Source: DATLGB01 sp963740765 (lineage in GTDB: Bacteria > Actinomycetota > Thermoleophilia > Solirubrobacterales > Solirubrobacteraceae). Taken from it: 64,000 nt of DNA. Location: positions 62,001-126,000 of the forward strand of contig CAVUFN010000010.1 in NCBI GenBank assembly GCA_963740765.1, written 5' to 3'. Shown one piece after another: positions 17,840 through 25,849 of this stretch (its first letter is position 1; every line of letters begins with the position of its first letter). Below the pieces are notes generated by a model that did no database searches, was not told the origin of the DNA, and was given only the letters and a program-made list of their open reading frames with translations. Made by a program: the position numbers and the translations under genes.

Positions 17840-18463
17840 ATGTCGATGCGCCGCTCCGAAGTGCTCAAGGCCTCGCCGCGGATGTTCGAGTCCGATTTCC
17901 TGGACTTCTTCACCCGGGTGCACCCGCTCGTGCCGCTGTTCCTGTTCGGCCCGGCGATCACGCTGCTGACCGTCCTGGGGTTCGCGGGAGCCGGCGTCGT
18001 GGCGCTCGCCTGGATCGCCGGCGGCTATCTGTTCTGGACGCTGACGGAGTACTGGCTGCACCGCGTCGTCTTCCATTTCTGCCCGGACAACGACTTCGGG
18101 CGCCGGATGCACTTCATGATCCACGGCGTCCACCACGATCACCCGAACGACCGGCTGCGGCTGGTCATGCCCCCGGGCGCGTCGATCCCGCTGGCCGCGC
18201 TGTTCCTGCTGCTGTTCTGGGCCGTGCTGCCCGACGGCGGCTGGCAGGCGTTCGGGGCCGGCTTCCTGTCGGGGTACCTCTTCTACGACATGCTCCACTA
18301 CCACGTCCACCATCACGTCCCCAAGACGGCGTGGGGGAAGCGGCTGCGCGAGCTGCACATGCGCCATCACTTCCAGGACCACGAGCGGATGTTCGGCGTC
18401 AGCGCGCCGTGGTGGGACTACGTCTTCGGGACCGCTCCCAAGAAGGTCAGCTCGAAGCCTTGA
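17840..18463 (+). CDS. Fatty acid hydroxylase superfamily membrane protein
   Basis: A ~207-residue di-iron membrane hydroxylase of the sterol-desaturase/fatty-acid-hydroxylase superfamily. Helices lie near residues 32-52, 55-75, 115-135 and 140-158. The histidine clusters are HRVVFH, HGVHHDHP, HYHVHHH and HMRHHFQDH, in the order expected for this family. In eukaryotes such enzymes 2-hydroxylate sphingolipid acyl chains, which fits the neighbouring SPT-like and acyltransferase genes; carotenoid or sterol substrates are alternatives. The first ATG is 17840; a leaderless start at 17846 fits the local promoter better and removes two residues. Confidence 0.85.
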   Translation: MSMRRSEVLKASPRMFESDFLDFFTRVHPLVPLFLFGPAITLLTVLGFAGAGVVALAWIAGGYLFWTLTEYWLHRVVFHFCPDNDFGRRMHFMIHGVHHDHPNDRLRLVMPPGASIPLAALFLLLFWAVLPDGGWQAFGAGFLSGYLFYDMLHYHVHHHVPKTAWGKRLRELHMRHHFQDHERMFGVSAPWWDYVFGTAPKKVSSKP

Positions 18464-18494
18464 GTCCGTCTGGCCGGTCCGCCATGCTGGGCGG

Positions 18495-18785
18495 GTGATC
18501 GAGATGGAGCAGGAAGAGGTCGTCGACGGCCTGCCCGTGCTGGCCGCGACCTCTGAGGTCGAGGAGCGCCGGGTCGCCGGTCCGGCGGAGGTCGTCGTCA
18601 CCAAGTCGCAGGTCGCCGCGCTGGCCCTCTCGGGCTTCGCCGCAGGCGCCGCCACGATGGCGCTGGCACACCGGCGCAAGGTGGCCAAGGTGGTCGGAGG
18701 CGCCGCCAAGCGCCGGGCGCTGCCGATGGACGTCCTCTCCTCACGCTCCTTCCTGGTGGACGTCCACCTGCTCCGGCGCGACTGA
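18495..18785 (+). CDS. Small hypothetical protein with one hydrophobic segment
   Basis: A 96-residue protein of unknown function. It has an acidic, Val-rich N-terminal half and a hydrophobic Ala/Gly segment (~39-57, SQVAALALSGFAAGAATMAL). A basic stretch and the C-terminal SRSFLVDVHLL follow. The GTG at 18495 follows CATGCT by 6 nt, a near match to the leaderless pattern; an ATG at 18504 is an alternative. It is followed at once by a cluster of hairpins that probably ends the transcript. Confidence 0.6.
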   Translation: MIEMEQEEVVDGLPVLAATSEVEERRVAGPAEVVVTKSQVAALALSGFAAGAATMALAHRRKVAKVVGGAAKRRALPMDVLSSRSFLVDVHLLRRD

Positions 18786-18786
18786 G

Positions 18787-18925
18787 CGTCCCTCGATGGC
18801 ACTGAGGGAGGGAGGAGCTGCGGACCTCAACCGTGCTCCGAGGGTTCCGGCCGCCGCCAACTCTGCTCCGGCGGTTCCGAAATACGGAACCGCTGGAGCG
18901 CAGTTCCGCGCGAGCGGAACTGCGC
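18787..18925. repeat. Cluster of hairpins and short direct repeats
   Basis: Three inverted repeats follow one another: TCCCTC/GAGGGA (18787-18807), GCGGTTCCG/CGGAACCGC (18871-18893, 5-nt loop) and a perfect 12-bp stem (18898-18909 with 18914-18925, 4-nt loop). TGCTCCGNNGGTTCCG occurs twice (from about 18833 and 18864). The structure suggests a terminator or REP-like element, not coding sequence, although a reading frame runs through it. Confidence 0.65.
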
Positions 18926-18939
18926 CGGCGCGGTTCACG

Positions 18940-19827
18940 GTGCGGGAGGAGGCGCGGGCCGTCTCGCCTTTGCGGGTCCGGTTCCCGGGTGCGGACGGGC
19001 TGGTGCGGCGGCGCGGCGACGCACTGCAGCGGATCCTCCGCGTCGAGGGGGAGCCGGTGTTCGTCGGGGTGGTCCAGCAGGGTGATCGGGTGGTCTTCGC
19101 TGCGCGGGCGGCGTCGCGCGAAGCGGCCGCCGAGGGGCTGCGCCGAGTGCGGGTGGCCTCCGGCGTCGACGACGACGTGTCCGAGTTCCACCGCCGTTTC
19201 TGGCGCGACCCGGTGATCGGGCGCGCCGTGCGGGCGCTCCCGCGGCTGCGGCCGCGCCGGCGCGCCGATCCGTGGGAGGCGCTGCTGGCCGCGATCACCG
19301 AGCAGCTGATCGAGTTCGATCGCGCGGTCGTCATCCAGCGCCGCATGACCGCCCGGCACGGCTACCGCTGTCCCGAGACCGGCCTCCGGGACGCCCCGAC
19401 CGCCGCCGACATAGCCAAGCTCGCACCCGCCGAGCTGTGCCGCTACGACCTCCCCGCCCACCGCGCGCTCACGCTGCACAAGGCCGCGCGAGAGGTGGCG
19501 TCGGGCCGGGTCGACCTCCACGCCCCCGACCACGAGCGCGGCTGGCGCCGCCTGCGCGCGATCAGCGGCATCGGCCCCTGGACCACGGAGATGCTCGCCC
19601 TGCAGGGCCAGGCCCGCTTCGACCAGATCCCCGCCGGCGACCTCGGCTACATCAAGGTCTGCGGCACCCTCTTCACCGGCCACCCGAAGGCCCGCGCCGA
19701 GATCGACGACATCCGCGCCTTCTTCGAGCGCTACGGCGAATGGAAGGGTCTCGCCGGCGTGTACCTCATCGCCGCGGCCTCCCGCGGCTGGCTACCCGCA
19801 GGTTCGTACCGCCTCGGTCGGGACTAG
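18940..19827 (+). CDS. DNA-3-methyladenine glycosylase, AlkA/HhH-GPD type
   Basis: A ~295-residue base-excision repair glycosylase that removes alkylated bases. An N-terminal beta-rich part (LRVRFPGADGLV) precedes the helical HhH-GPD domain. The hairpin is ISGIGPWTTEMLAL, and the catalytic Asp is expected in the Gly-rich IPAGDLGYIK that follows. GTG 18940 is preferred because homology-like sequence begins at LRVRF and the stretch before it is a hairpin cluster; an ATG at 18796 would add 48 low-complexity residues. TTG 18970 is another option. It converges on the thiamine-transport operon without overlap. Confidence 0.85.
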   Translation: MREEARAVSPLRVRFPGADGLVRRRGDALQRILRVEGEPVFVGVVQQGDRVVFAARAASREAAAEGLRRVRVASGVDDDVSEFHRRFWRDPVIGRAVRALPRLRPRRRADPWEALLAAITEQLIEFDRAVVIQRRMTARHGYRCPETGLRDAPTAADIAKLAPAELCRYDLPAHRALTLHKAAREVASGRVDLHAPDHERGWRRLRAISGIGPWTTEMLALQGQARFDQIPAGDLGYIKVCGTLFTGHPKARAEIDDIRAFFERYGEWKGLAGVYLIAAASRGWLPAGSYRLGRD

Positions 19828-20864
19828 CCGCCGGTCTGGGGCTCGGCGGTGTTCGCCTCGAGGCCCTGCCCCGGCAGGAACTCGTTGGTGACCGCGTCGT
19901 CGGCGTGAGGGTCCCCCTGCAGGAGCCCGTTGCGGCGCATCCAGTGGCCGTAGTCGAGCCACTGGCCGAGGTCCTGGAACCCGTACGGGCGCTTCTCGTC
20001 GGTGGGGAAGAAGACCGGGACGGTCGCGTCGACGGCGGCGGTCTGAAGCTGCTCGGAGAGGTCGTCGTTGGCCTTCAGGAGCGCGTCGACGGCGGCGGAC
20101 GGGTCCTCGCGGGTCTGCGCGGCGCCGCGCGCGAGCGCCTGCATGAAACGGCGGATGCGCGAGGCCTCGGCGTGGTGCAGCGAGGTGCGGCGGACGGCGA
20201 AGACGAGCTCGGGGTAGGTCGGGACGCCGAGGCGCTCCATGCGCAGGATCGTGGGCTTCTTGCCCCGCTGCTGGAGGTCGACGCCCTCGTAGTTCCAGAA
20301 CGCGCCGAGCGTGGCGTCGACCTTCTTGGAGAGCATGGCCGGCACGAGGTTGAAGCCGACGTTGACCTCCTTGACCGACCCATCGGGCACGTTCGCGCGC
20401 TCGAGGATCGTCTTGAGGTAGGCGGACTGGTACGGGATGCCCGCGGTTCCCACGGTCTTGCCGCGCAGGTCGGCGACCGACTTCACGCCGGAGCCCTCGA
20501 TCGCCATCAGCGTCGTCAGCGGCTTCTGGACCAGCGCGCCGACGCCGACGAGGTTCGTCCCCTTGTCGCGGGCCAGCAGCAGCTCGGGCGGGTAGGTCAG
20601 CGCGAGGTCGGCGCGCTTGGCCTCCAGCAGCCGCAGCGGGGCGGAGGGATCGCTCGGCGCCACGATCTCGACGTCCAACCCGGCCCGCTCGAACTCCCCG
20701 CTGGCCAGTGCTGCGTAGATCGGCGCGTGATCGGCGTTGGGGAAGTAGTCGAGGACGACCGTGAGCTTCTCCAGCGAGCCGGGGGAGTCCGCGGTTGGCT
20801 CGCGCTTCTCGCCGCACGCGGCGAGGACGAGGATCAGGGGCAGGAGGGCGAGGAGGCGGTTCAT
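19824..20864 (-). CDS. thiY: Thiamine-precursor ABC transporter substrate-binding lipoprotein (ThiY/NMT1 type)
   Basis: A 346-residue lipoprotein. The signal MNRLLALLPLILVLAACG places the lipidated Cys at residue 17. The mature part is an NMT1/THI5-like periplasmic binding protein, with LDYFPNADHAPIYAALASG followed by GLDVEIV and DLRGKTVGTAGIPYQSAYL. This family binds hydroxymethylpyrimidine-type thiamine precursors; the TPP riboswitch at the head of the operon supports that role. It is last of three genes and its ATG overlaps the permease stop (ATGA). Confidence 0.88.
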   Translation of the reverse strand: MNRLLALLPLILVLAACGEKREPTADSPGSLEKLTVVLDYFPNADHAPIYAALASGEFERAGLDVEIVAPSDPSAPLRLLEAKRADLALTYPPELLLARDKGTNLVGVGALVQKPLTTLMAIEGSGVKSVADLRGKTVGTAGIPYQSAYLKTILERANVPDGSVKEVNVGFNLVPAMLSKKVDATLGAFWNYEGVDLQQRGKKPTILRMERLGVPTYPELVFAVRRTSLHHAEASRIRRFMQALARGAAQTREDPSAAVDALLKANDDLSEQLQTAAVDATVPVFFPTDEKRPYGFQDLGQWLDYGHWMRRNGLLQGDPHADDAVTNEFLPGQGLEANTAEPQTGG

Positions 20865-21589
20865 GGGGAGTTCCAGTCGACGAGGCGCCGCTCGGCGAGC
20901 GCGAACGCACCGTAGAGCAGCACGGCGAGGGCGAAGAGCAGGACGGTGGCGGCGAACGTCCGGGCGGACTCGAGCTGGCCCAGCGAGATCAGCACGAGAT
21001 GGCCGAGCCCGTTCTCCGAGCCGCTCCACTCGGCGAACACGGCGCCGATGACGGAGACGGCGGCGGCGATGCGCAGCCCGGTGAAGGCCTGGGGCAGGGC
21101 GGCGGGCGCCTCGAGCAGCGCGAGCGTCTGCCGGCGGGACGCGCCCAGCGACCGCAGCAGCTTGCGCTGCTCCGGCGACACGGCCCGCAGCCCGTCGAAC
21201 AGGTTGACGGTGACGGGGAAGAAGCAGACGAGCGCGACGATGACGACCTTGGGGGCCAGCCCGAAGCCGAGCAGCAGGATCAGCGGCGCCGCGAGCACGA
21301 CGATCGGCAGCGCCTGCGACCCCACGACCAGCGGATAGAGCGCGCGCCGGGCCGGCGTCCACAGGTGCATGGCGACCGCGATGACCGCCCCGATCACCGT
21401 CGCCGCGAGCAGGCCGAGCACGGCTTCGACGGCCGTCGTCCACAGGTCGGGCGCCAGCACGGAGCGGTCGTCCACCAGCGCTTGCGCGATGCTCGTCGGC
21501 GCGGGCAGGATCAGCTCCTCGACCAGCCCGCCGCGGACGGCGGCCTCCCAGCCGCCGAGCAGGATCACGACGAGCCCGAGCGCGTACAT
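20861..21589 (-). CDS. thiX: Thiamine-precursor ABC transporter permease (ThiX type)
   Basis: A 242-residue inner-membrane permease of the nitrate/taurine/HMP transporter family with about six helices. The EAA-type coupling loop is near LRSLGASRRQTLALLEAPAALP (~143-165). The N-terminal segment ILPAPTSIAQAL is typical of the family. It lies between the ATPase and binding-protein genes. Its start abuts the ATPase stop and its own stop overlaps the thiY start by 4 nt. Substrate assignment rests on the riboswitch and the binding protein. Confidence 0.87.
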   Translation of the reverse strand: MYALGLVVILLGGWEAAVRGGLVEELILPAPTSIAQALVDDRSVLAPDLWTTAVEAVLGLLAATVIGAVIAVAMHLWTPARRALYPLVVGSQALPIVVLAAPLILLLGFGLAPKVVIVALVCFFPVTVNLFDGLRAVSPEQRKLLRSLGASRRQTLALLEAPAALPQAFTGLRIAAAVSVIGAVFAEWSGSENGLGHLVLISLGQLESARTFAATVLLFALAVLLYGAFALAERRLVDWNSP

Positions 21590-22272
21590 CAGCCGACCCC
21601 GAGCGCGCGCAGCGCCCGGCCGGTGAGGTCGGCGACGGCGTGGTCGCCGCGGTGGCGGGGCCGCGCGAGGCCGACCGCGATCGTCTCGACGAGGCGTCCG
21701 GGCCTCGGGGACAGCAGCACGACGCGGTCAGCGAGCACGATCGCCTCCTCGACGTCGTGGGTGACGAGCAGGACGGTGCGCGGCTCGCGCGCCAGCGTCC
21801 CGGCCAGCCACTCCTGCATCTGCACCCGGGTCAGGGCGTCGAGCGCGCCGAACGGCTCGTCCAGGCACAGGACGGGCGTGCCGGCCAGCAGCGTGCGCAG
21901 GAAAGCGACCCGCTGGCGCATCCCGCCGCTCAAGGCGGACGGGCGCGTCGCCTCGAAGCCGGCGAGGCCGAACGGCGCGAAGTACGGCGCGGCGGCGGCG
22001 CGCGCCTCCGCCCGCGACCGCCCCGCCACCCGCAGCGCGAGACCCGCGTTGTCCAGCGCGCTCAGCCACGGCAGCAGGGCGTCGCGCTGGGGCATGAGCG
22101 TCGCCGCCGGCGCGGTGACCGACCCCGACGACGGCTCCGTCAGCCCGCACACCACGTCCAGCAGCGTCGACTTCCCGCACCCCGACGGCCCGACCACGGC
22201 GACGATCTCCCCGGCCGCGACGTCCAGCGACACCGCGTCCAGCGCGACGACGTCGCCGAAGGCCTTGCTCAC
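21589..22272 (-). CDS. thiZ: Thiamine-precursor ABC transporter ATPase (ThiZ type), start uncertain
   Basis: A 227-residue (or slightly longer) ATPase. Walker A is GPSGCGKST (~32-40), the signature is LSGGMRQRVAF, Walker B is VLCLDEPFGALD and the switch His is in VTHD. The GTG at 22272 has no ribosome-binding site and would remove the first beta strand, which is encoded in frame upstream (AFIRIDAVSKAFG). Upstream to the in-frame TAA no ATG, GTG or TTG exists, only CTG and ATC codons next to the riboswitch AGGGAG. Translation may use an unusual start, or a base may be wrong. It is the first gene of the operon under TPP control. Confidence 0.85.
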   Translation of the reverse strand: MSKAFGDVVALDAVSLDVAAGEIVAVVGPSGCGKSTLLDVVCGLTEPSSGSVTAPAATLMPQRDALLPWLSALDNAGLALRVAGRSRAEARAAAAPYFAPFGLAGFEATRPSALSGGMRQRVAFLRTLLAGTPVLCLDEPFGALDALTRVQMQEWLAGTLAREPRTVLLVTHDVEEAIVLADRVVLLSPRPGRLVETIAVGLARPRHRGDHAVADLTGRALRALGVG

Positions 22273-22289
22273 TGCGTCGATGCGGATGA

Positions 22290-22386
22290 ACGCTCTCAGC
22301 TCCCTTCGCGGGCATTACCCCACAGGTTCGGAGGGTCAGGCCCAGCGCGGACCTATCTCAGCCGGGCGCACTCCCCAGCCCCCCTG
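22290..22386 (-). promoter_or_regulatory. TPP riboswitch (THI element)
   Basis: The minus-strand leader carries the conserved TPP aptamer blocks in order: a G-rich P1/P2 strand with GTGCGCCC, then CTGAGA (22361-22356), then GACCCTCCGAACCTG, then GGGGTAATGCCC and GCGAAGGGAGC (22309-22299). Spacing and order match the family. The AGGGAG block doubles as a likely ribosome-binding site, which suggests translational control of the ThiXYZ-type operon by thiamine pyrophosphate. Confidence 0.92.
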
Positions 22387-22551
22387 TTACCGCTCGGAAT
22401 CTACTTGCTCCTCGAGCTTGTCGGCGAGGTAGCCGGCCTTGTCCGCCCGGCGGCGGGCGGCGTGGGCCGCGTCGGGGAGGACGGCCTCGTGCTCCTTGGT
22501 CTCCTCCTCATGCTCCCTGGCGCGCAGGTCCTCGGGCTTCGGATCGGGCAT
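22387..22551 (-). CDS. 54-residue charged small protein
   Basis: A short hydrophilic protein rich in Glu, Lys, Arg and Ala, predicted helical, with DKAGYLADKLEEQ near the end. No family is recognised. A TAGGCT box lies exactly 7 nt before its ATG (22564-22559), the commonest leaderless spacing here, which supports expression. Its stop is immediately followed by the TPP riboswitch on the same strand. A TAGATT box inside its 3' end (22403-22398) may start the riboswitch transcript. Confidence 0.6.
   Translation of the reverse strand: MPDPKPEDLRAREHEEETKEHEAVLPDAAHAARRRADKAGYLADKLEEQVDSER
22398..22403 (-). promoter_or_regulatory. Possible -10 box (TAGATT) for the TPP-controlled operon
   Basis: TAGATT lies within the last codons of the 54-residue gene and would start RNA near 22391, at the 5' edge of the riboswitch. 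No clear -35 is visible. Confidence 0.4.
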
Positions 22552-22558
22552 GATCGGA

Positions 22559-22564
22559 AGCCTA
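22559..22564 (-). promoter_or_regulatory. -10 box TAGGCT for the 54-residue gene
   Basis: Minus-strand TAGGCT, 7 nt before ATG 22551. The last A of its plus-strand complement is the A of the divergent cyclase ATG (22564). Confidence 0.5.
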
Positions 22565-23628
22565 TGGACGACGACCGCGAGCGGCTGCTCGAGTTCCTTC
22601 GCGATCAGGGCGCCGGCGAGGCGGAGCTCGACGCGGCGATCGCGCAGGATCGGCTCGTCCTGCTGCCCGTCGAGCGCCAGCTCATGGGCCCTGCCCGCCA
22701 CACGCTCACCGATCTCGTCGCCGACAGCGGCGGCCTGGACGAGCCGATGGTCCGCGACCGGCTGCGCAGCCTCGGCGTCACCATCCCGGAGGATCCCGAC
22801 GAGGTCGCGTTCTCCGACGACGACCTCGACGCCGTCAAGCGCGGCTCGCAGTACGTCGAGCATGGCATCGACATCGACGAGGGGCGCTCGGTCACGCACG
22901 CGCTGAGCGGGATGACCGCCCGGATGGCCGAGCCGCTGCGGCGCCTCTTCGCGTCCCAGTTCCTGCGGCCCGGCGACAGCGAGGCGGACCTGGGCCTGCG
23001 CTTCGCCGCGAAGGCCGAGGCGCTGATGCCGCTGCTGACCGCCGAGCTCGACTACCTGATGCGCATGCACCTCGTCGACGACCTGCGCAACGAGGCACTC
23101 GGCCAGATGGAGCGCGACACGGGCGCCCTGCCCGACTCCTACGAGGTCGCCGTCGCGTTCGCGGACATCGTCGGCTTCACGGCGCTGGGCGAGGAGCTCC
23201 CCGAGTCCGAGCTGACCGACATCGCCACCCGGCTCGGCGTGCTCGCCGACGAGCACGTCAAGGCGCCCGTGCGCGTCGTCAAGACGATCGGGGACGCCGT
23301 CATGCTGGTCTCCCGCGACCCGGACGCCATGGTGCGCACGATGGTCGCGATCTTCGAGGCGGCCGCCGACGACCTGCCCGACCTGCGCGTCGGCATCGCC
23401 TACGGGCGCGCGGTGCCGCGGCTGGGGGACTGGTACGGCCCGGCGGTCAACCTCGCGGCCCGGATCACGGGACGCGCCCGGCCCGACTCCATCCTCATCA
23501 CCGACGCGCTCGCGGACGCGCTCACCGACACCGGCCGCTACCAGCTGTCCGACGCGGGGCACAAGCGGCTCAAGGGCATCGCGGAGCCCGTCGCCGTCAG
23601 GCGCCTGCGATCCGCCGGATCACCTTGA
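22564..23628 (+). CDS. Class III adenylate cyclase with N-terminal regulatory domain
   Basis: A 354-residue soluble cyclase. The N-terminal ~180 residues match the adenylate-cyclase regulatory domain of the Rv1264 type (LLEFLRDQGAGEAELDAAI, VTHALSGMTARMAEPLRRL), which in mycobacteria senses pH and fatty acids. The catalytic domain starts at VAVAFADIVGFTALGEEL. Metal Asp residues are in FADIVGF and KTIGDAVML, and the transition-state Asn/Arg pair is in YGPAVNLAARITGR. It probably makes cAMP. A second protein of this architecture, with a MerR domain, is at the window end. Its 3' end overlaps the convergent glycoside hydrolase gene by 32 nt. Confidence 0.88.
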   Translation: MDDDRERLLEFLRDQGAGEAELDAAIAQDRLVLLPVERQLMGPARHTLTDLVADSGGLDEPMVRDRLRSLGVTIPEDPDEVAFSDDDLDAVKRGSQYVEHGIDIDEGRSVTHALSGMTARMAEPLRRLFASQFLRPGDSEADLGLRFAAKAEALMPLLTAELDYLMRMHLVDDLRNEALGQMERDTGALPDSYEVAVAFADIVGFTALGEELPESELTDIATRLGVLADEHVKAPVRVVKTIGDAVMLVSRDPDAMVRTMVAIFEAAADDLPDLRVGIAYGRAVPRLGDWYGPAVNLAARITGRARPDSILITDALADALTDTGRYQLSDAGHKRLKGIAEPVAVRRLRSAGSP

Positions 23629-24673
23629 CGAACGCGCGGTAGGCCGGCTTCGCGGTCACGGACCCGCTGCGGTTCAGCCGTCGCAGCCCCGCGTAGTGGA
23701 ACGAGTACGTGGCGGGCCGGTCCTTGGTCATCCACGACGACCAGTAGACGCCGGCGATCCGCAACCGCTTGCGCTGGCGCGCCAGCATCGTGTACGCCTG
23801 GCGGACCTTGACCGCCTGCTCGGCCTCCGTGACCTCGAAGCCGTACGGGTGCCGCGTCTTCCCGTAGGCCGACGGCCACGAGAGCTCGGTGACGTAGACG
23901 GGCTTCTTGGCGTCCCCGTTGGCCTTGAGCACCGCCCGGTAGCGCTTGAGCAGTTCCTTGACGTTCGCGACCTTGAAGGTGAACGGATGGCTGGCGACGG
24001 CGTCGAAGGCGTCGCCGGCGCCCAGGTCGTACAGGCGCTGAAGGGGCTTGGAGCCGTCGCCCGGGAACCCGGCCAGGATCACCGTGGCGCCGGGGTCGAC
24101 CTCCTTGATCGCCGTGTGGGCGGCCTCGAGCAGCTTCGCGTAGGCGGGCAGCCGCGGCGTCTCGTACCAGAAGTGCTCGCCCTGCGGCTCGTTCCAGATC
24201 TGCCACCGGCGGACGGGCTTCGGGGTGACCTCGGGATGATCGGCCCACAGCGTCCCGTTCGGCCCGTAGCGAGCGACGAACTCGTGGCACAGCACGGCGT
24301 AGGCGTAGCGGCCCTCGGCGGTCGGGGCACTGAAGTCGATGTTCTCGTGCTGGCGCGCCCACGCGGGGGAGCCGACCAGGACGGGGAGGACGCTCAGGCC
24401 GCGCTTGGCCGCGGCGAGGATCAGCTTGTCCGAGCGCGTGAGATCGGTCGGCGCGCCCTTGACGGACTGCGACTCCCAGCCGTAGAACGCGATGCGGACC
24501 GTCCCGACCCGCGCGTTGGCCATCGTGCGCAGCTCCTTGTCGAGCGGCACGCCCTTGTCGAACATCGGCGGCTCGGCGAGCATTCCCACCCAGCCCGCGG
24601 GGACCTTCGCGGCCACGGGGGAGGTCGCCGCCGCGAACACCACGACGGCTGCGACGAGGACCCTGCGCAGCAC
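23597..24673 (-). CDS. Secreted glycoside hydrolase, clan GH-A-like
   Basis: A 358-residue exported protein with signal peptide VLRRVLVAAVVVFAAATSPVAA (cleavage near 22). The TIM-barrel domain has a likely acid/base Glu in WQIWNEPQG and a nucleophile Glu in YVTELSWPS, as in GH5/GH39-like enzymes. It starts the surface-polysaccharide region and may trim or remodel the polymer; the substrate is unknown. The GTG at 24673 lies 7 nt after a minus-strand TACAGT and begins exactly at the signal peptide. Confidence 0.8.
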   Translation of the reverse strand: MLRRVLVAAVVVFAAATSPVAAKVPAGWVGMLAEPPMFDKGVPLDKELRTMANARVGTVRIAFYGWESQSVKGAPTDLTRSDKLILAAAKRGLSVLPVLVGSPAWARQHENIDFSAPTAEGRYAYAVLCHEFVARYGPNGTLWADHPEVTPKPVRRWQIWNEPQGEHFWYETPRLPAYAKLLEAAHTAIKEVDPGATVILAGFPGDGSKPLQRLYDLGAGDAFDAVASHPFTFKVANVKELLKRYRAVLKANGDAKKPVYVTELSWPSAYGKTRHPYGFEVTEAEQAVKVRQAYTMLARQRKRLRIAGVYWSSWMTKDRPATYSFHYAGLRRLNRSGSVTAKPAYRAFVKVIRRIAGA

Positions 24674-24680
24674 CGGGCCC

Positions 24681-24708
24681 ACTGTAGGAAGGACTGCCCG
24701 AGTAGCCT
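24681..24708. promoter_or_regulatory. Back-to-back leaderless promoters
   Basis: Minus TACAGT (24686-24681) lies 7 nt from GTG 24673, and plus TAGCCT (24703-24708) lies 7 nt from GTG 24716. The two boxes are separate, and the whole intergenic region is 42 bp. Confidence 0.6.
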
Positions 24709-24715
24709 TTTCGGG

Positions 24716-25849
24716 GTGGAGCGGGCGACGCTGGAGATCGAGAGAGAACGCGCGATCGGGACGGTCCCGCGCGTGGCTCTCGTGCACGACTTCCTGCTCG
24801 ACCTGCGCGGCGGCGAGCGCGTCTTCGAGGCGATCTGCGACGCATGGCCGGACGCGGACGTCTTCACCGCCATCTACGACGCCAAGGGGACCGAGGGGCG
24901 TTTCGCGCATCGCAACGTGAACACGTCCCCGCTGCAGAAGCTGCGGCCGACCGCACGTTCGTTCCGCGGCCTGCTGCCCCTGTACCCGTGGGCGATCGGC
25001 CGGCTCGACCTCGGCGGCTACGACCTCGTCATCAGCTCCTCGAGCGCCTGGGCGCACGGGGTCCGGCCCGCGCCCGGCGCCGTCCACGTCTGCTACTGCC
25101 ACAACCCGTTCCGCTACGCCTGGGCCGAGCGGGAGGCGACGCTCGCCACCCGCGGCGCGCTGATGCGCCCCGTGCTCGCGTCCGTGTTCGAGCGCTGGCG
25201 CGGGTGGGACGCCGCCGTCGCCCGGCGCGTCGACACCTACGTCGCCAACTCGGCCTTCACCGCCCGTCGCATCGAGCGCTTCTTCGGCCGCGAGAGCACC
25301 GTCGTGCACCCGCCCGTGGACGTCGGCCGCTTCGCGCCGAGCGTGCCGCGCGATTACTACCTCGCCGTCGGCGAGCTGATGCCGCACAAGCGCTTCGACG
25401 TGATCGTTCAGGCCTTCAACCGCCTCGGCCGCCGGCTCGTGATCGCCGGGGACGGGCCGCAGCACGGCCGCCTGGCCGCGCTGGCCGGGCCCAACGTCGA
25501 GCTCGCCGGCCGCGTCTCCGACGCCGAGATGGCCGATCTGATGCGCGGCTGCCAGGCGCTCGTGACCTGTGCGGTCGAGGAGTTCGGCATCGCCAACGTC
25601 GAGGCGCTCGCCTCCGGCCGGCCCGTCATCGCGGTCGCCGCGGGCGGGGTGCTCGAGACGGTCACCGACGGCGTCACCGGCCGCTTCTTCCCGAGCGCCA
25701 CGGTCGACGACCTCGTCGACGCGGTCACGGGCTTCGACGCCTTCGCGGTCGACCCGCGGCGCTGTCGCGAGGACGCCGAGGCGTTCGCCCCGGCGCGCTT
25801 CGCCGCCGAGTTGCGCGCGGTCGTGGACTCGCAGCTCGTGCGTGCTTAG
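24716..25849 (+). CDS. Glycosyltransferase family 4
   Basis: A 377-residue GT-B fold enzyme. The N-terminal domain has VALVHDFLLDLRGGERVF and YCHNPFRYAW. The nucleotide-sugar domain contains VGELMPHKRFDVIVQAF, VIAGDGPQ and the EX7E-type EEFGIANVEALASG. It probably adds mannose or a related sugar to a lipid-linked surface glycan. GTG 24716 follows TAGCCT by 7 nt. It overlaps the O-antigen-ligase-like gene by 8 nt. Confidence 0.9.
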   Translation: MERATLEIERERAIGTVPRVALVHDFLLDLRGGERVFEAICDAWPDADVFTAIYDAKGTEGRFAHRNVNTSPLQKLRPTARSFRGLLPLYPWAIGRLDLGGYDLVISSSSAWAHGVRPAPGAVHVCYCHNPFRYAWAEREATLATRGALMRPVLASVFERWRGWDAAVARRVDTYVANSAFTARRIERFFGRESTVVHPPVDVGRFAPSVPRDYYLAVGELMPHKRFDVIVQAFNRLGRRLVIAGDGPQHGRLAALAGPNVELAGRVSDAEMADLMRGCQALVTCAVEEFGIANVEALASGRPVIAVAAGGVLETVTDGVTGRFFPSATVDDLVDAVTGFDAFAVDPRRCREDAEAFAPARFAAELRAVVDSQLVRA

